Shown here in pieces: positions 23,070-34,682 of a stretch of 64,000 nt of DNA. The notes under the pieces were generated by a model. It was not told the origin of the DNA, did not search any database, and was given only the letters and a program-made list of their open reading frames with translations. A program made the position numbers and the translations under genes. This DNA comes from Paratinospora sagittata (Eukaryota > Streptophyta > Magnoliopsida > Ranunculales > Menispermaceae): positions 519,001-583,000 of the forward strand of contig JAYMFD010001095.1 of assembly GCA_035771175.1 (NCBI GenBank). The letters are read 5' to 3'. The first letter of the stretch is position 1; every line of letters starts with the position of its first letter.

Positions 23070-26000
23070 CAAACTCTTATGATCAGAGTATAGATCAAAT
23101 TTCTCTCCATAAAGATAGTGTCCCCATATCTTCAAGGAAAATACAATAGCAGCCAATTCTAAATCATGAGTCGGGTAATTCTGTTCATGAGTCTTCTGTT
23201 GCCTAGAAGCATAAGCAACCACTTTACCTTCTTGCATCAAAACAGTGCCAAGACCATTCTTAGAAGCATTAGTATAAATAACATAACTGATTCCGCTTGC
23301 AGGAGTGATCAATATTGGGGTTGTGGTTAATCGTCTCTTCAACTCCTGAAAGGAGTTCTCACATTTCTCATCCCAACTAAATTTGGCATCCTTCCTTGTT
23401 AGCTTTGTCATAGGCTCAGCTAGTCTCGAAAAATTTAGAATAAATCTTCTATAGTAACCAGCTAGTCCCAGAAAGCTTCTAATTTCTGTCACTGATTTTG
23501 ACTTTTCCTAGTTCATTACTGCTTCAACTTTGGTTGGATCTACGGATATCCCTTCGGATGAGACTACATGGCCCAAAAATTTGACTGACTTCATCCAAAA
23601 TTCACATTTTTCAAATTTGGCATACAATTCCTTTCGCCTCAATGTTTCCAAAACTACTGTAAGGTGTTCCTGATGTTCCTCATTGGTCTTCGAATAAACC
23701 AAAATATCATCAACAAATACCACTACAAATTTGTCTAGATGAAGCCTAAACGTCCTATTCATTAGAGCCATAAATGTTGCTGGTGCATTAGTCAGTCCAA
23801 ATGGCATGACTCTTAATTCAAAGTGTCCATACCTAGTCCTGAATGTTGTCTTCGGTATGTCTGACTCTTTGATTCTAAGTTGGTGGTAACCGGACCTTAG
23901 GTCGATCTTGGAAAAACAAGTTGATCGAACAAATCATCTATTCTGGGAAGGGGGTATTTGTTCTTGATTGTGACTTGATTTAATTTTCTGTAGTCAATAC
24001 ACAGTCTCATCGACCCATCTTTCTTTTTGACAAACAATACTGGTGCTCCCCAGGGTGATTCGCTCGGCTGGATAAATTCCTTCGCACTAAGATCATCAAG
24101 CTGAGTCTTTAGTTCTATTAGTTCACCAGGGGCCATTCTGTAGGGTGACATGGCTATGGGGGTTGTTCCAGGGTACAGTTCTATCTTGAACTCTACTTCC
24201 CGCTTGGGAGGTAATCCTGGTAATTCTTCGGGAAACACTTCAGGGAAGTCTCTAACCACCAAGTACTCTTATAAATTCCTCAAGGTCTTTAGAGACTTGG
24301 CTTCTGTTAGGGTTTTGAATTCCTCTTTTTGATTCACAGATTCGAGAAGTGCGGACATGATATTACTCGGGGTATTGTTTCTATCCCCATAGATTTTCAA
24401 CAACTCTCCCGAAGGTAATCGTAAGGTAATCTTCTTTCGAAGGCAATCGATCTGGGCTTGGTACTCAGATAACCAATCCATACCCAAGATTATATCATAA
24501 TCATTAATGGGTAAGAGTATCAATTCAGCTGAAATCAGCTTATCATTAATTCTAAGGTCACAACTATATTTTTCAGTTGTTGGGACGTTTACTCCTACTG
24601 GTGTTGAAATGTTCATAACGACGGATAAAGGTACAGTGGAAAGTTGTAGTTTCCTGGCTAAGTTTTCAGAAATAAAAGACCTTGAACTCCAGAATCAAAC
24701 AAGATTTTAATTGTAACATGAAATAAAACGAAAGTACCTTCCACCACTTCATTTGCACCAACTTCTTGTTCAGGATTTCCTTCTGTCATTGCAAAGACTC
24801 TGCCTTGATTTTGGTTTTGGATTTGGTTCTGATTATAACTCGGACGATTGGCTTGATTTCGTCCTTGCCCATTATTGTTGTTCTGCCAGTTGCCCGGACG
24901 AAAATTTTGTCGAACTCGTTGCATAGTGCAATTTCGTGCCAAATGACCCGGTCGGTTGCATTTGAAGCGAAGTCTCGTATCTACTACTTGATTTTTATTT
25001 TGTTGGGGTGGACGAATATTGTTTTGTTGCATCTGTTGTCCACCATTATGCCTAGACCCTCCTGACCCGTCGTTGTGATTCTGCCCCCTGTTCCACTGGT
25101 TCCCATTGTTGAACTTGTTTCTGTTCCAATTATTACTATTGCCACCGAAGTTATTCAGATTCTGCCTCTTGTTGTGATTACCCTGGTAATCAAAATTCTA
25201 TCCTTGAGGCCTTTTGTTCCTGTTCCGTATTGTTTCTTGTAGGCTCAGTTCTCTTTCTACTAATAGGGCTCGTCAACTACCTCTTTGTAAGTCTCCAGAT
25301 TCATCGGAACAACCACCTTTCTAATCTCCATTTTGAGACCTTCTGCAAATCTACTAGTTTTCATCTGTTCATTGGTGACCAGTTCACGAGCAAATCTGGA
25401 AAGTTCGATAAACTTCGCCTCATATTCTGCCACTGTCATGTTTCTCTGTAGCAGCCTCACAAATTCATATTGTAATTCTTTTCTGTTCGCCTTGGGGAAG
25501 AATTTATCATAAAATATTTCTTCAAAAGTCGCCCAGGTCATAGTGTTCACGTCCACTGTAGGGCTTTCGTTAACCATTCTCTAACAATTTTTGGCCTCAC
25601 CTATGAATTGGTGAGCCGCAATTGCCACCATTCTTGGACCAGTTACTCCCAAAACTTCCAAGTGTTCCTGAACCTCCTGGAACCACTTGTCAGCTTCCCT
25701 TAGATCTGGTTTTCCTTCAAATTTCGAATGATGCATACGTTGGAAGTCCTTCAATTGATTGGCCCATTCCTTTTCTTCCGGTCTCCTGATGTTTCGAGTT
25801 CCTGTTTCATTCTGCACCACAATAGTTGGATTCAGTTGAGGTTGAGGCATCTGTCTGGTCACCTGTTCCACAACTTGCCTCACAAATTCAGCCATCATCT
25901 GTGGTCCTAAAACAATTCCAGGGGTTGGAACTGCTCTAGGTTCTGTTCCAGTAGAGTCGACATTCGCTGTTTGATTTGCATGTTCTTGCTCCGTCGGCTG

Positions 26001-26093
26001 AGATTCGGATGTCGAGTGTGTCTACTCAGCTAGTTCAGTGTCCCTTATGAGATCAGTCACAGACCTGGTGTTTATTCTTCGAGGTGCAGCCAT
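23070..26093 (-). pseudogene. Family-C gag-pol of C', broken and truncated
   Basis: ATG is at 26093-26091 (minus strand). Gag pieces are seen at 25898-25260, a CCHC knuckle (FKCNRPGHLARNC) at about 24965-24925, a protease region at 24616-24269 ([11 protein letters not shown]), RT at 24262-23508 (FVDDILVYS) and RNase H at 23492-23070. Lesions include a stop early in gag (near 26018), a TAG at 25583-25581 that is also present in element C, and a 13-bp deletion in RT near 23918. That deletion lies between two caact repeats and shifts the frame. Further indels are near 23500 and 24265. The family is a Tekay-like chromovirus distinct from B. Confidence 0.9.
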
Positions 26094-26879
26094 CTATAAA
26101 ATTTCAACTCATCTTTAGTACTACATGAGATAATTATTTTCGGTTAGGGTGACTCTAGATTCAGAATTCTAAGGTCTCGAAAATAAAATGATCCTATTGA
26201 TTCAGTTTCTAGGTTTTATAAAATTTTGACAATCCATGATTGTCACAGGGTACAGGATTTGGTTTTTATACATGTAAACAAGACAAGCAAACAAACAAAC
26301 AACATACCACACAACAATGGTATAAAGAAAATTTCCAAACTTTCACTTATACCCTCCGTATTCAAGTGTCCCATACCACTCTAGCCCAGTGATATAAGCT
26401 TCCATAAAGAAACTTCGATACACCCAAACAATGCGCAAATGTCCTACCAACTAAGGCTTCCCAAGTACCCACTATGTCCAAGCTGTCCCATACCAGTTGA
26501 ACGTAGCGATACAAGCTCGTCCAGAGTTGTTAGTCATTCACCAAACATGGCCTACTAGTCTCCAAGATCAAGACTCCTCAAATACCCTTAAATTCCTCCA
26601 CGTCTCATACCGCTTTGGAACCAAGAATAAAATATTCATCCTGATCTCAGATTCTAACCAAACAGTTTTCATACAAGTTCTCATCTCTAACTGATATCCT
26701 AAAAGCTTTGAGTTTGTTAGACCCATTATACTTTCATTCTCGATATTACGCTATAAAGTTTATAATTGGCATATTTATCTAGCTCAAGTTGAACTCTAAT
26801 TTCATAACGATTTGATACTTACTCACTGATACTAAACTTTTCAAAATTTGTTGTAACACTTCCCATGATCTGAAGCCTA

Positions 26880-26896
26880 AAGCTCTGATACCAAAC
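26880..26896 (-). other. Primer-binding site of C'
   Basis: Read on the minus strand, tttggtatcagagctt follows the LTR directly. It matches the tRNA-Met primer site of families A, B and C with one change near the end. Confidence 0.85.
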
Positions 26897-29172
26897 TGTA
26901 ACACCCCGGTTTTCAAAACTTAAAATTTTGTAAAGTAATGAATATTTTGAAAACTATGAGTTTATATTCTTCCAACCAACTTACTGGTTAAGATAAACGA
27001 ATACTTTTAATTCTTCATACAATCTTTATCTTCATACGAGGGTGCCCTTGTCCATCCATTATGGACACAACATTAAAATACAATCATCAAATAGAATTAA
27101 TGAATTCTATTCCAAGGCATTCACACGTGAAATAAATCACAGGGTCTTTACTGACCGTAATAATATTCATTAAATTTTAATTATCAATACAATTCGTTTA
27201 AATAATAAACCTTTAAAAATTAAATAAAATATTCAGTCCTATCATCGCAATACTAATTAATTAACCCACCCCTACTCCTTTTTACTATGTCACAAACTTG
27301 CGATTTTTATTCTCCTAAGTACCTGCATATGAAAAATAAGGGTGAGCTTGAAAGCCCAGTGGGTCATCTAAACAATTCACAATATTTTATTTTGATACAT
27401 ACACAAGAATATTACAAACAAGTTTCACACATTAATTGTTGTAACATTAGATTGTTTGAGTCGAGAATTTCATCACGTTCTAATTCACGTACCTTTAGGA
27501 AAATCAAACTCAGGGTGGCACAGCCCAAAAATTAGAACATTGGCGATATTCCTTAGAATAACTACCTCATATGTATGATTCTTATCTTAATCGTGTTCTT
27601 GAGTGATGTCACGCCATACGTACGGTATAAGCACGATATTAAGTGCATTCATAAAATATATTCAACTCCACTACACATGGTACCATGTCACCAAAATCAA
27701 TTATAATAGTGTTCACGCATTCACTATGCCAATATTCCAAATCATACATTTCATTATCAGGCATTATAATTTATAAATGAATTTAACTACCACATTGATT
27801 TCATGCATCCAATTATCATTTGATCAGAATAAAAAACATGTTAACACACATATCATCATGGTTAAACAATCACAACATTGCATACATATAATCATGTACA
27901 ATAGGCATGCATGAGCAATCTAATAATACTATGGACCTAATTAATTTAACATTCCTATCTATATATCAAATAAAATATTATGAAGGCCAAGAATCATCCC
28001 CACCTAAATTGCTAAATTCCAAATGTGTTGAGATTGATTCCTCGTCGTTGGGCGCTATCAACCTATCCACGCATAAATCACACGTTAATCACTTGTTTTG
28101 TATTATATTATATTAATATAATGTGCATACATGTCTATGTTGTATGGTGGTGGTCACATTATACATATAATATAACTTAGCTAATAAACTTCCACCTGAT
28201 ATAATATGATGATCTAGATAGTAAAAACGTAAAATATGATATACCATAATCTAATATATTATATGCGGTATTGTATGTATAATATATATATATATATATT
28301 ATAGAACATCTTGGTTGCTTAAAAAAAAATAACACTTGAGTTGCAATGTTTAAAAAAATAATAATACTTGGTTAAAAAAAATGTATGATACATATAAATA
28401 TATTATATAACATCTTAATTGCTTAAAAAAATAATAACACTTGAGTTGCAATGTTTAAAAAAATAATAACACTTGGTTAAAAAAAAATGTATGATACATA
28501 TAAATATATTATATAACATCTTAATTGCTTAAAAAATAATAACACTTGAGTTGCAATGTTTAAAAAAAATAATAACACTTGGTTAAAAAAATGTATGATA
28601 CATATAAATATATTATATAACTTGTTGGTTGCTTAAAAGAAAAGAAAGAAAAAAAAAATAAAATAAATTTTGAGTTGCAGGGCGGAAGGAAGAAAACAGG
28701 GGAAAGAGAGAGAAAAGGGAAAGAAAAGAGGATGGGGAAAAGGAGAAGAAGAAGAGAGTGAGGGCGAGGGGACGAGAGATCGAGGGATCGGGAGATCAGA
28801 GGAAACGGATCGGAGGCGAGAGATCGGCGAAGAGAAGAGAGAGAGCGGCAAGATCAGTGGCGAAGAAGAGGGCGGCGGCGAGATCAGTGGCAGAGAAGAG
28901 AAAAACCTGGCGAGATGGATTTCAGGTTTTCAGCAGAGGGTTGAGAGAAAAACCTGGCGAGAGCGAGAGAGTAGAGGCGGTGATGAGTTGCAGCGGCAAG
29001 ATAAGAAGGGAGAGAGAGGGTTTCGAGAGGAAGAAACTTGTGCGGTTGGTTTTAGAGAGAGCGAGAGCGAGATTTTAGCCAAGATGTTGGCGACATTTCC
29101 GGCGAGATTCCAGGCGACATGTCGGCATGATTTCAGGATCATGTTTGAAATCTTTTTTTTCTGGGTATTACA
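26897..29172 (-). repeat. 5' LTR of C'
   Basis: 2276 bp. On the minus strand it starts tgtaatacccag (29172) and ends ggggtgttaca (26897). It includes a GA/CG-rich block (28670-29150), three ~100-110-bp units (28310-28620) and the motif CACTGGGC..GCTCACCC (27361-27340, minus). Unlike element C, it has no extra ~280 bp at its outer end. Confidence 0.9.
28310..28620 (-). repeat. VNTR of ~105-bp units in LTR C'
   Basis: Three units, each holding 'ttgcttaaaaa', 'aacacttgagttgcaatgtt', 'acttggttaaaaaa' and 'atgtatgatacatataaata'. The solo LTR D has four units (39481-39902); element C has two to three degraded ones. Copy number therefore varies within the family. Confidence 0.85.
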
Positions 29173-32100
29173 CGATGATAAGCCAGATGAAATGAAAAGA
29201 TACGTGAAAGTTATGAAAACTTTCAGAAGAAGAGACTCTCCTATCTTAACTGGCAGTCTGATATTAGGCATAGCAAAGAATTTGCTACTCTGAGTGGAGA
29301 CCATCTTAGAGAATGATTAAGTCTCTGAAAATGATAAAGCAAGTTAGTTAAGTTTAAGCTAACTGATGATAAGAGATAATAGAAAATTGGATTAAGGACT
29401 CCTGAGATGATTAAGACATGAGATTAATTGAAGAAGCTATTTATGAGGGCTTTTATCATCATGCGAAAATTGATTTAAGGCATGAAAAAGTTTATTTTGT
29501 TAAAATGTAATAACATGCCTAACCATAAATACAAACATGAATTAAATAGACTGGTATAGTTTATTTTTGGAATGATCACTATGGGTACTCTGAGAATGAT
29601 AAGGATCTAGAATAAATTTTGGAATCCTATATGGCAAGTTTGATAATTGTTGGGTTATAAATATATGCGCAAGTTGTGAGGCAGCCTATAAATTTCGGGT
29701 TAGCCAAAGCTGTGGTGAAATTATTAACACCAGCAATACTAGTGATATAGCTTGCACTGCCGTTTGAAGCAGAGTCATCAACACCAGTGTTAGGTAAAAA
29801 GAGAAATAAGTAATGTAAGGAAATGTTGAGGCAATAATATGAAATTTAAGATAAGTGAAACATTGAGTAAGGTTGAGATTTTGGCAGTATTCGTGACTCT
29901 AATTTTGTTAGTACCTGACCCAATAATAGTAGGAAAAAGGGAAGTGATGTTAACGACTTATGAAAATCAGAAGTGGTTTCCATTGCCTGAGCAAGAGTCA
30001 CAGACTGAGTAAATTGTATCTCGACCTATAATTGTCTATTATCAATCTGAAAAAAACAAAAAAAAGACACGGGATGTGTTAATCTCCAGTTAATCGATAT
30101 GAATGCCCCAATAATTTTTATCAATGTGACTCCACCAGATTTTAGAGAATAAATTAAAGTAAATGCAAGACCAGCTCCAAAGATTAGTAAGACGTTGATA
30201 ACATGTATGATCAACATTTTGTTATTGTGTATATTCTGATGTATTGTTGGATCTACCTGGTCCTTTATCTCTGGTGATATGGTAGACATATTGTATTATC
30301 TTCTGTTATAATAGTATATCATTGATTGTGAGTATGCCTACAGGAGAAAGAATCTACCTTGATATGGTTAGCAAATATTATGTGTAATAAATATGAGGGT
30401 CATCAAGTAATTATGGACTTTATAATATGAAATTTTTGAAATTGGATGCTTTGTTGGGTATGATTGGCTGCCACCTCTCATGCCAGGTGGAGCGTCTCTC
30501 CGAAATGAAGTAATATTCTAAATAAGTGTAAAATTCTCATTTTGAATCTCGAGAAATTTATACCATCAAAATCTTCTATCTAAGATAAGATAGTTATTGA
30601 CGAGGAAATGGAGAATATGGCTAATACAAAGCCATTTAGAGTAACGTAATAAGGCATGCAGTTGATTAAAATTTATGTGGTGAGTTGGTATGTTGAAGTA
30701 TTCTCTGATGAAGTATTACAATTGCTACCTGGACAGGAGATTGATAGCATATAAAATTGATGCTAGTATAATATGTATCTTCATTTCTTCATATAAAGAG
30801 TACCTGAGGAATTGTGAGAATTTAAGGTGTGGGTAAATGTGTTAATGAGAAGCAGATTTATTATCCTTAATATGTCACCTTGGAGAGCATTTGTGATAAT
30901 ATGGAAAGAAGATATAGTGAAATATGTTTAAGTATGAATCACTGTTAACTGAGCAGGGTAACAATAAAGAATGAATATCTTTTACTATGGATAGATGGTC
31001 GAATTCGATTAACTAAATGGAACCAAATTTTCTTTAAGATCATTTTGAAATCTAGGCACCATCAATTAAGAATTCGAGAAAATGATGTAATGCAGACTGC
31101 TTTAAGACAAGATATGAATATTATGAAATTTTGGTAACCTTGATTAATGTGTCAATCACGTTTATAGGATTGATGCAGTGGGTATATGAACCGTATCTTG
31201 GTCATTACGTAGTCTTTGATGATGATATTTGCAATTGTCCCAAAAAATGAGAGGAGCATGAATAGCACCTCGGGATTATCTTGTAGTCACTAAGAGATCA
31301 CTGATTGAGTGCCAAGCTCGGTGAATATGAGTTTTGATTATAAATGAGCCGAAAATTTTTGGATCACGTGACTAGTTTAAATAATATCTTTAAGGATGCT
31401 GGGAAGGTCAAAGTGATCATAGAACTGTGCAGTTGAATGTTATAGAAAGTACGTGGAAAGATCCTTGAAGCTATTTGTTCCACTCACGAAACTAAACCAG
31501 ATGAATATTATATAATGTGTGGACCGTTGTGCATGGGGAAGCTCTCACAGTAGTAAATTTTATTACTATTTCCAGAACCTAAAAGTAATTGTGATTGATG
31601 AATACTACGTCCAGATCTGGGTTGTGCATTGATACAAAAGGATAGGTTAATTACTTGTGTCTCCAGATATTTGGTAGTGCACGAGAATAACTGTCACACC
31701 CTGGGTTGCACAGCGTGCCCCCTACTCAGGTGTGGGCGCACCCCCTCGGGGCGAACGCCAGCCATTATGGACCCATAATATTGTCCCATCCTGGTATAGC
31801 CACCGCCACACAAGGACGTCTCTTGTACACGGGATCATTTGTCCCCACTATTCACCGATGAATAGTGCAGGGCCTACCTAGGAATCGAACTCGCAACCTC
31901 CTTAAGAAGTTAGATTTCGCATTCTGAGTAGCCACTGAACTATTGGCTCAGTGGTTACTAGGAATGCGAAATCAGACTCCTTAAGGGAGGTCTCGAGTTT
32001 GATTCCTAGGGAGGCCCTATACTATTCATCAGTGAATAGTGGGGACAAATGATCCTGCGTACAAGAGACGTCCTTGTGTAGCGGTGGCTGTACCGGGATG

Positions 32101-32893
32101 GGACAATATTATGGATCTATAATGGCTGGCGTTCTTCCTGAGGGGGTGCGCCCACATCTGGGTAGGGGGCACGCTGTGCAACCCAGGGTGTGACAATAAC
32201 TATCGTGAAAGTGAATAAAAATTAGTTGATAGTTATTTTGAAATGATGAGAGCATTGCCTCTATAATAAAAAGGTCACATTATCTTCAGATTTTAAGAGT
32301 TTGAAGTAATTACTTGAACGGAAAGAAACTAAATATGAGGTAATAAATGTGGCAAGAATTCCCAAAGGATTTGATTTTATATCGAATTATTATCCTGGGA
32401 AAGTCCAATATGTTGCTGAGACATTGAGTAGGAAACATGTTGAAACTGGAGTAATAACTATCAATTAGCCATAAATGGAGATTGTTTGTGAGTGAGAGTT
32501 ACAGTTATGAGTGTACTCTCTATTACTCTATGTGTTGATATTTTTGCTTGGATGCATGTCCAGCTAATTGATACTCATATTCAGAGAGTAAGACTTATGA
32601 GACGAGTATGATAGCAATATGAAATATTATGGAATTGGTAATATGGATTGTATTAATTGAAGATGGGATTCAAATGATATCTTATGGATTATGGGTAGAT
32701 ATGATACCATTTGGATGACCATTGATGGACTGATAAGTCTGCTTATTCTTTCAATGAACACCAGAATTCTTTTGATAGACTGAGCAGATTGTATATGTGT
32801 GAGATAGGGAGATTTTATGAGAGTACTCAGATATTTGTCATGTCGGATTAAGATTCGAAGATTTTGTTAAGATCTGATATATGATGCAGACTC
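29173..32893 (+). mobile_element. Element A2: internal fragment of decayed family A
   Basis: Collinear with element A from about 6524 to 9685, about 90% similar by eye, no LTRs. It starts immediately after the C' LTR, and similarity to A ends at 'gatgcagactc' (32893). The RT relic at about 31060-31250 has the same lesions as A (atgatgtaatgcag, loss of PFG, FDDD in place of FIDD). A palindromic element interrupts it at 31692-32195. Nothing in it is translatable over any length. Confidence 0.88.
31692..32195. mobile_element. Intact 504-bp palindromic (foldback) element with tRNA-like boxes at the axis
   Basis: Termini are tgtcacaccctgggttgcac and its exact complement. The two ~250-bp arms are inverted copies, about 90% alike, meeting at ccactgaac-tatt-ggctcagtgg (31939-31962). 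A 5-bp TSD ATAAC flanks it (31687-31691, 32196-32200), and the homologous sites at about 9035 and 63165 are empty with a single ataac. Reading outward from the axis, each arm starts with an A-box-like sequence (ggctcagtggtta in the right arm) and then a B-box-like sequence (gagtttgattcc). This suggests two head-to-head tRNA-derived SINE units or a foldback element. It has no ORF. The TG..CA ends plus 5-bp TSD resemble LTR-type integration. Confidence 0.9.
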
Positions 32894-34539
32894 GATTTTC
32901 TTATAAATAACCTTAACTTTCTTTTCATCAAGTTTGGTTGTACCTAGTTGTTTTTTTTTTTATCACTGAGATTTTGACATTCGGTGGTGTCCTTTTCTCT
33001 TTTGGGGCGAAACTAGTCCATCGAACTCGAAATATGACAGAGGCAAGGGCGTCCCTCCTACCCATGATTTTGTCAAGGAATGGCTCGAACTCAGAACTAA
33101 GTCCTTCAACTCTTTTGGGTTTAGCCCTCGGACCACTGAACCAATCAATGATTGGTTACATAGTTGTTTTCAACAATAATTATCTCACTCAATTACAACT
33201 ATTAAGAATGGGATGTTTTTTTTTTTTTTTGGAAGAAAAAAAAATGGGATGTTGAACCATTTACCCATGATTCATGTGTACTCTTATCCGCATGTGTCAC
33301 ATGTGAAAATTATGCATGTGACATGTAGATCACATTACATACATCTCTATGGAGATTTGCTAACGATTATAGTTTTGAAAAGACATCATATATATCTCAT
33401 AGTTTCCATATTAATAGTTATCTATACTAACTATATACATTAGGGTTAGAGTAGTAATTTAGTAAACTCTCTTCTCTCCTACCTATCTCCTACTTTTAAG
33501 CTTTCTTCATATGCGATTTATTTGTATTAAAATTAAAATTTAATTGATAAATTTTAAAAATTATGTGTAACACACGTATTCACACTATTTATATTGAAAT
33601 TATTTTATAGCTACTATATTCTAATTTTTATTCTTTACATTTGTCGTTATTTTTAATAAATTAGTAGTGTTGATGTAATATTTAACCAATACTAATAGCT
33701 GCAAAAGATCTGACGTGTCCAAGTTAAACTAAATAACTCTCAATACTTCGTTAATACAGACAGTGCTCCCACGAAGCGGGAGAAGCATAAACTTCAAATC
33801 ATACCGGCAATTCTGACAAGATCCATTGTCGATGCGGAGAAAATCTGAATTTTCAAAAGGACCTTTCCTTGAATTAATATGAAACCACATGTATTGAGTG
33901 GCTTTAGGTTAGTCAAAAAAAAAAAACCAACAACTGATTACATTTTCTGAGAGTACTCTTAAGTGCTTGTGCGTGTAAGTATGTGTTTATAAAGTTATCA
34001 CATGAATAGGTGTGAGTGCTTCCCGTGTCGTAAAGACTGACAGGGATGGCTCATTTTTTATGAGCATCACTTGTGGGTTATCTCCTGGATGTGAGAGATT
34101 TTGTTTTTTAAATATAGATATATATATTAGCGCGGGCCACCGGGAGCAGCACAAGTCCCAGAGTAATCTTCTTTCTAATAATAATTTAATAGCTAGTACT
34201 CTTCTAATAAGGTTCAATGCAGTTACTAATGGAATTTATAATTAGTAAAAGAACAAATATTTACTATCAAATCTTTCAATTATTATTATTATTTTTTAGA
34301 AAATTATTTGAATGAATCAACGTCCTTTATTTTTTCTTATGTATATTAGCTGGAAGCGCTAAACGTTGCTTAGTGTAGCGTCTAAGCAACCAAAAAACGC
34401 TGCCGCCACGCTTTCAACATTCGTGCGGGTGCGCCCGCCAGATCCAAGCCGCCGCCTATCACCAATTATTTAATTATTCAATTAAAGTGGTCCCGTGGCT
34501 TCTCGATGAAATACATACTATATTGTATTTAGGACACTT
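32894..34539. other. AT-rich spacer upstream of EP1-ii
   Basis: Apart from the SINE-like stretch at 33000-33155, there is a T15/A9 hairpin-like tract at 33217-33244 and AT-rich DNA. A short GC-rich patch lies at 34380-34450 (gtgcgggtgcgcccgcc). No gene was seen. Confidence 0.6.
33000..33155 (-). repeat. tRNA-derived SINE-like sequence
   Basis: On the minus strand, tggttcagtggtcc (A-box-like, 33143-33130) is followed by gagttcgagcca (B-box-like, about 33092-33081). Spacing is about 40 bp, compatible with a tRNA-derived SINE head. Ends and TSD were not found, so the assignment rests on the two boxes. Confidence 0.4.
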
Positions 34540-34551
34540 AGTCAAAGTCAA
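34540..34551 (-). promoter_or_regulatory. Tandem W-box cores upstream of EP1-ii
   Basis: agtcaaagtcaa is two adjacent TTGACT cores on the minus strand, 58 bp upstream of the TATA box. WRKY factors bind TTGAC(C/T). EP1-iii has a comparable pair, which makes chance less likely, but function is inferred. Confidence 0.45.
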
Positions 34552-34608
34552 AAATGTGTGGATAAGGTTTTTAGCCCTTTAACTCTCAAAATTATGCATT
34601 GTTCTTCT

Positions 34609-34616
34609 TATAAATA
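34609..34616 (+). promoter_or_regulatory. TATA box of EP1-ii
   Basis: TATAAATA, 66 bp upstream of the ATG. EP1-iii and EP1-iv have the same box at similar distances. Confidence 0.8.
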
Positions 34617-34682
34617 GGCCTGTGCTCCATTGAATATCATCATCAAAGCTTCATCTATCTAGCTAGCTTAAACACTCCATTA

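Larger units (their letters stand above)
23070..29172 (-). mobile_element. Element C': reverse-strand family-C chromovirus, 3' half missing
   Basis: On the minus strand it reads 5' LTR (29172-26897), primer site (just below 26897), gag, PR, RT and part of RNase H. It ends at 23070, where it abuts B2. The sequence parallels the plus-strand element C at 42967-54547 throughout. The right LTR edge is exact: ctgggtattaca at 29161-29172, then family-A internal sequence. No TSD can be tested because the 3' LTR is missing. A single deletion that joined B2 and C' would explain both truncations at 23069/23070. Confidence 0.9.

Noticed and set aside
28670..29293. 207-residue plus-strand open frame rich in E, R, G and K
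   Set aside because: It lies in the GA-rich/CG-rich part of LTR C' on the antisense strand of the element; the composition is low-complexity and there is no domain. The same applies to 39679-40615, 43094-43973 and 51713-52304.
32938..33255. 105-residue frame upstream of EP1-ii
   Set aside because: Runs through a SINE-like sequence and a T tract; no domain and no paralogue elsewhere in the window.
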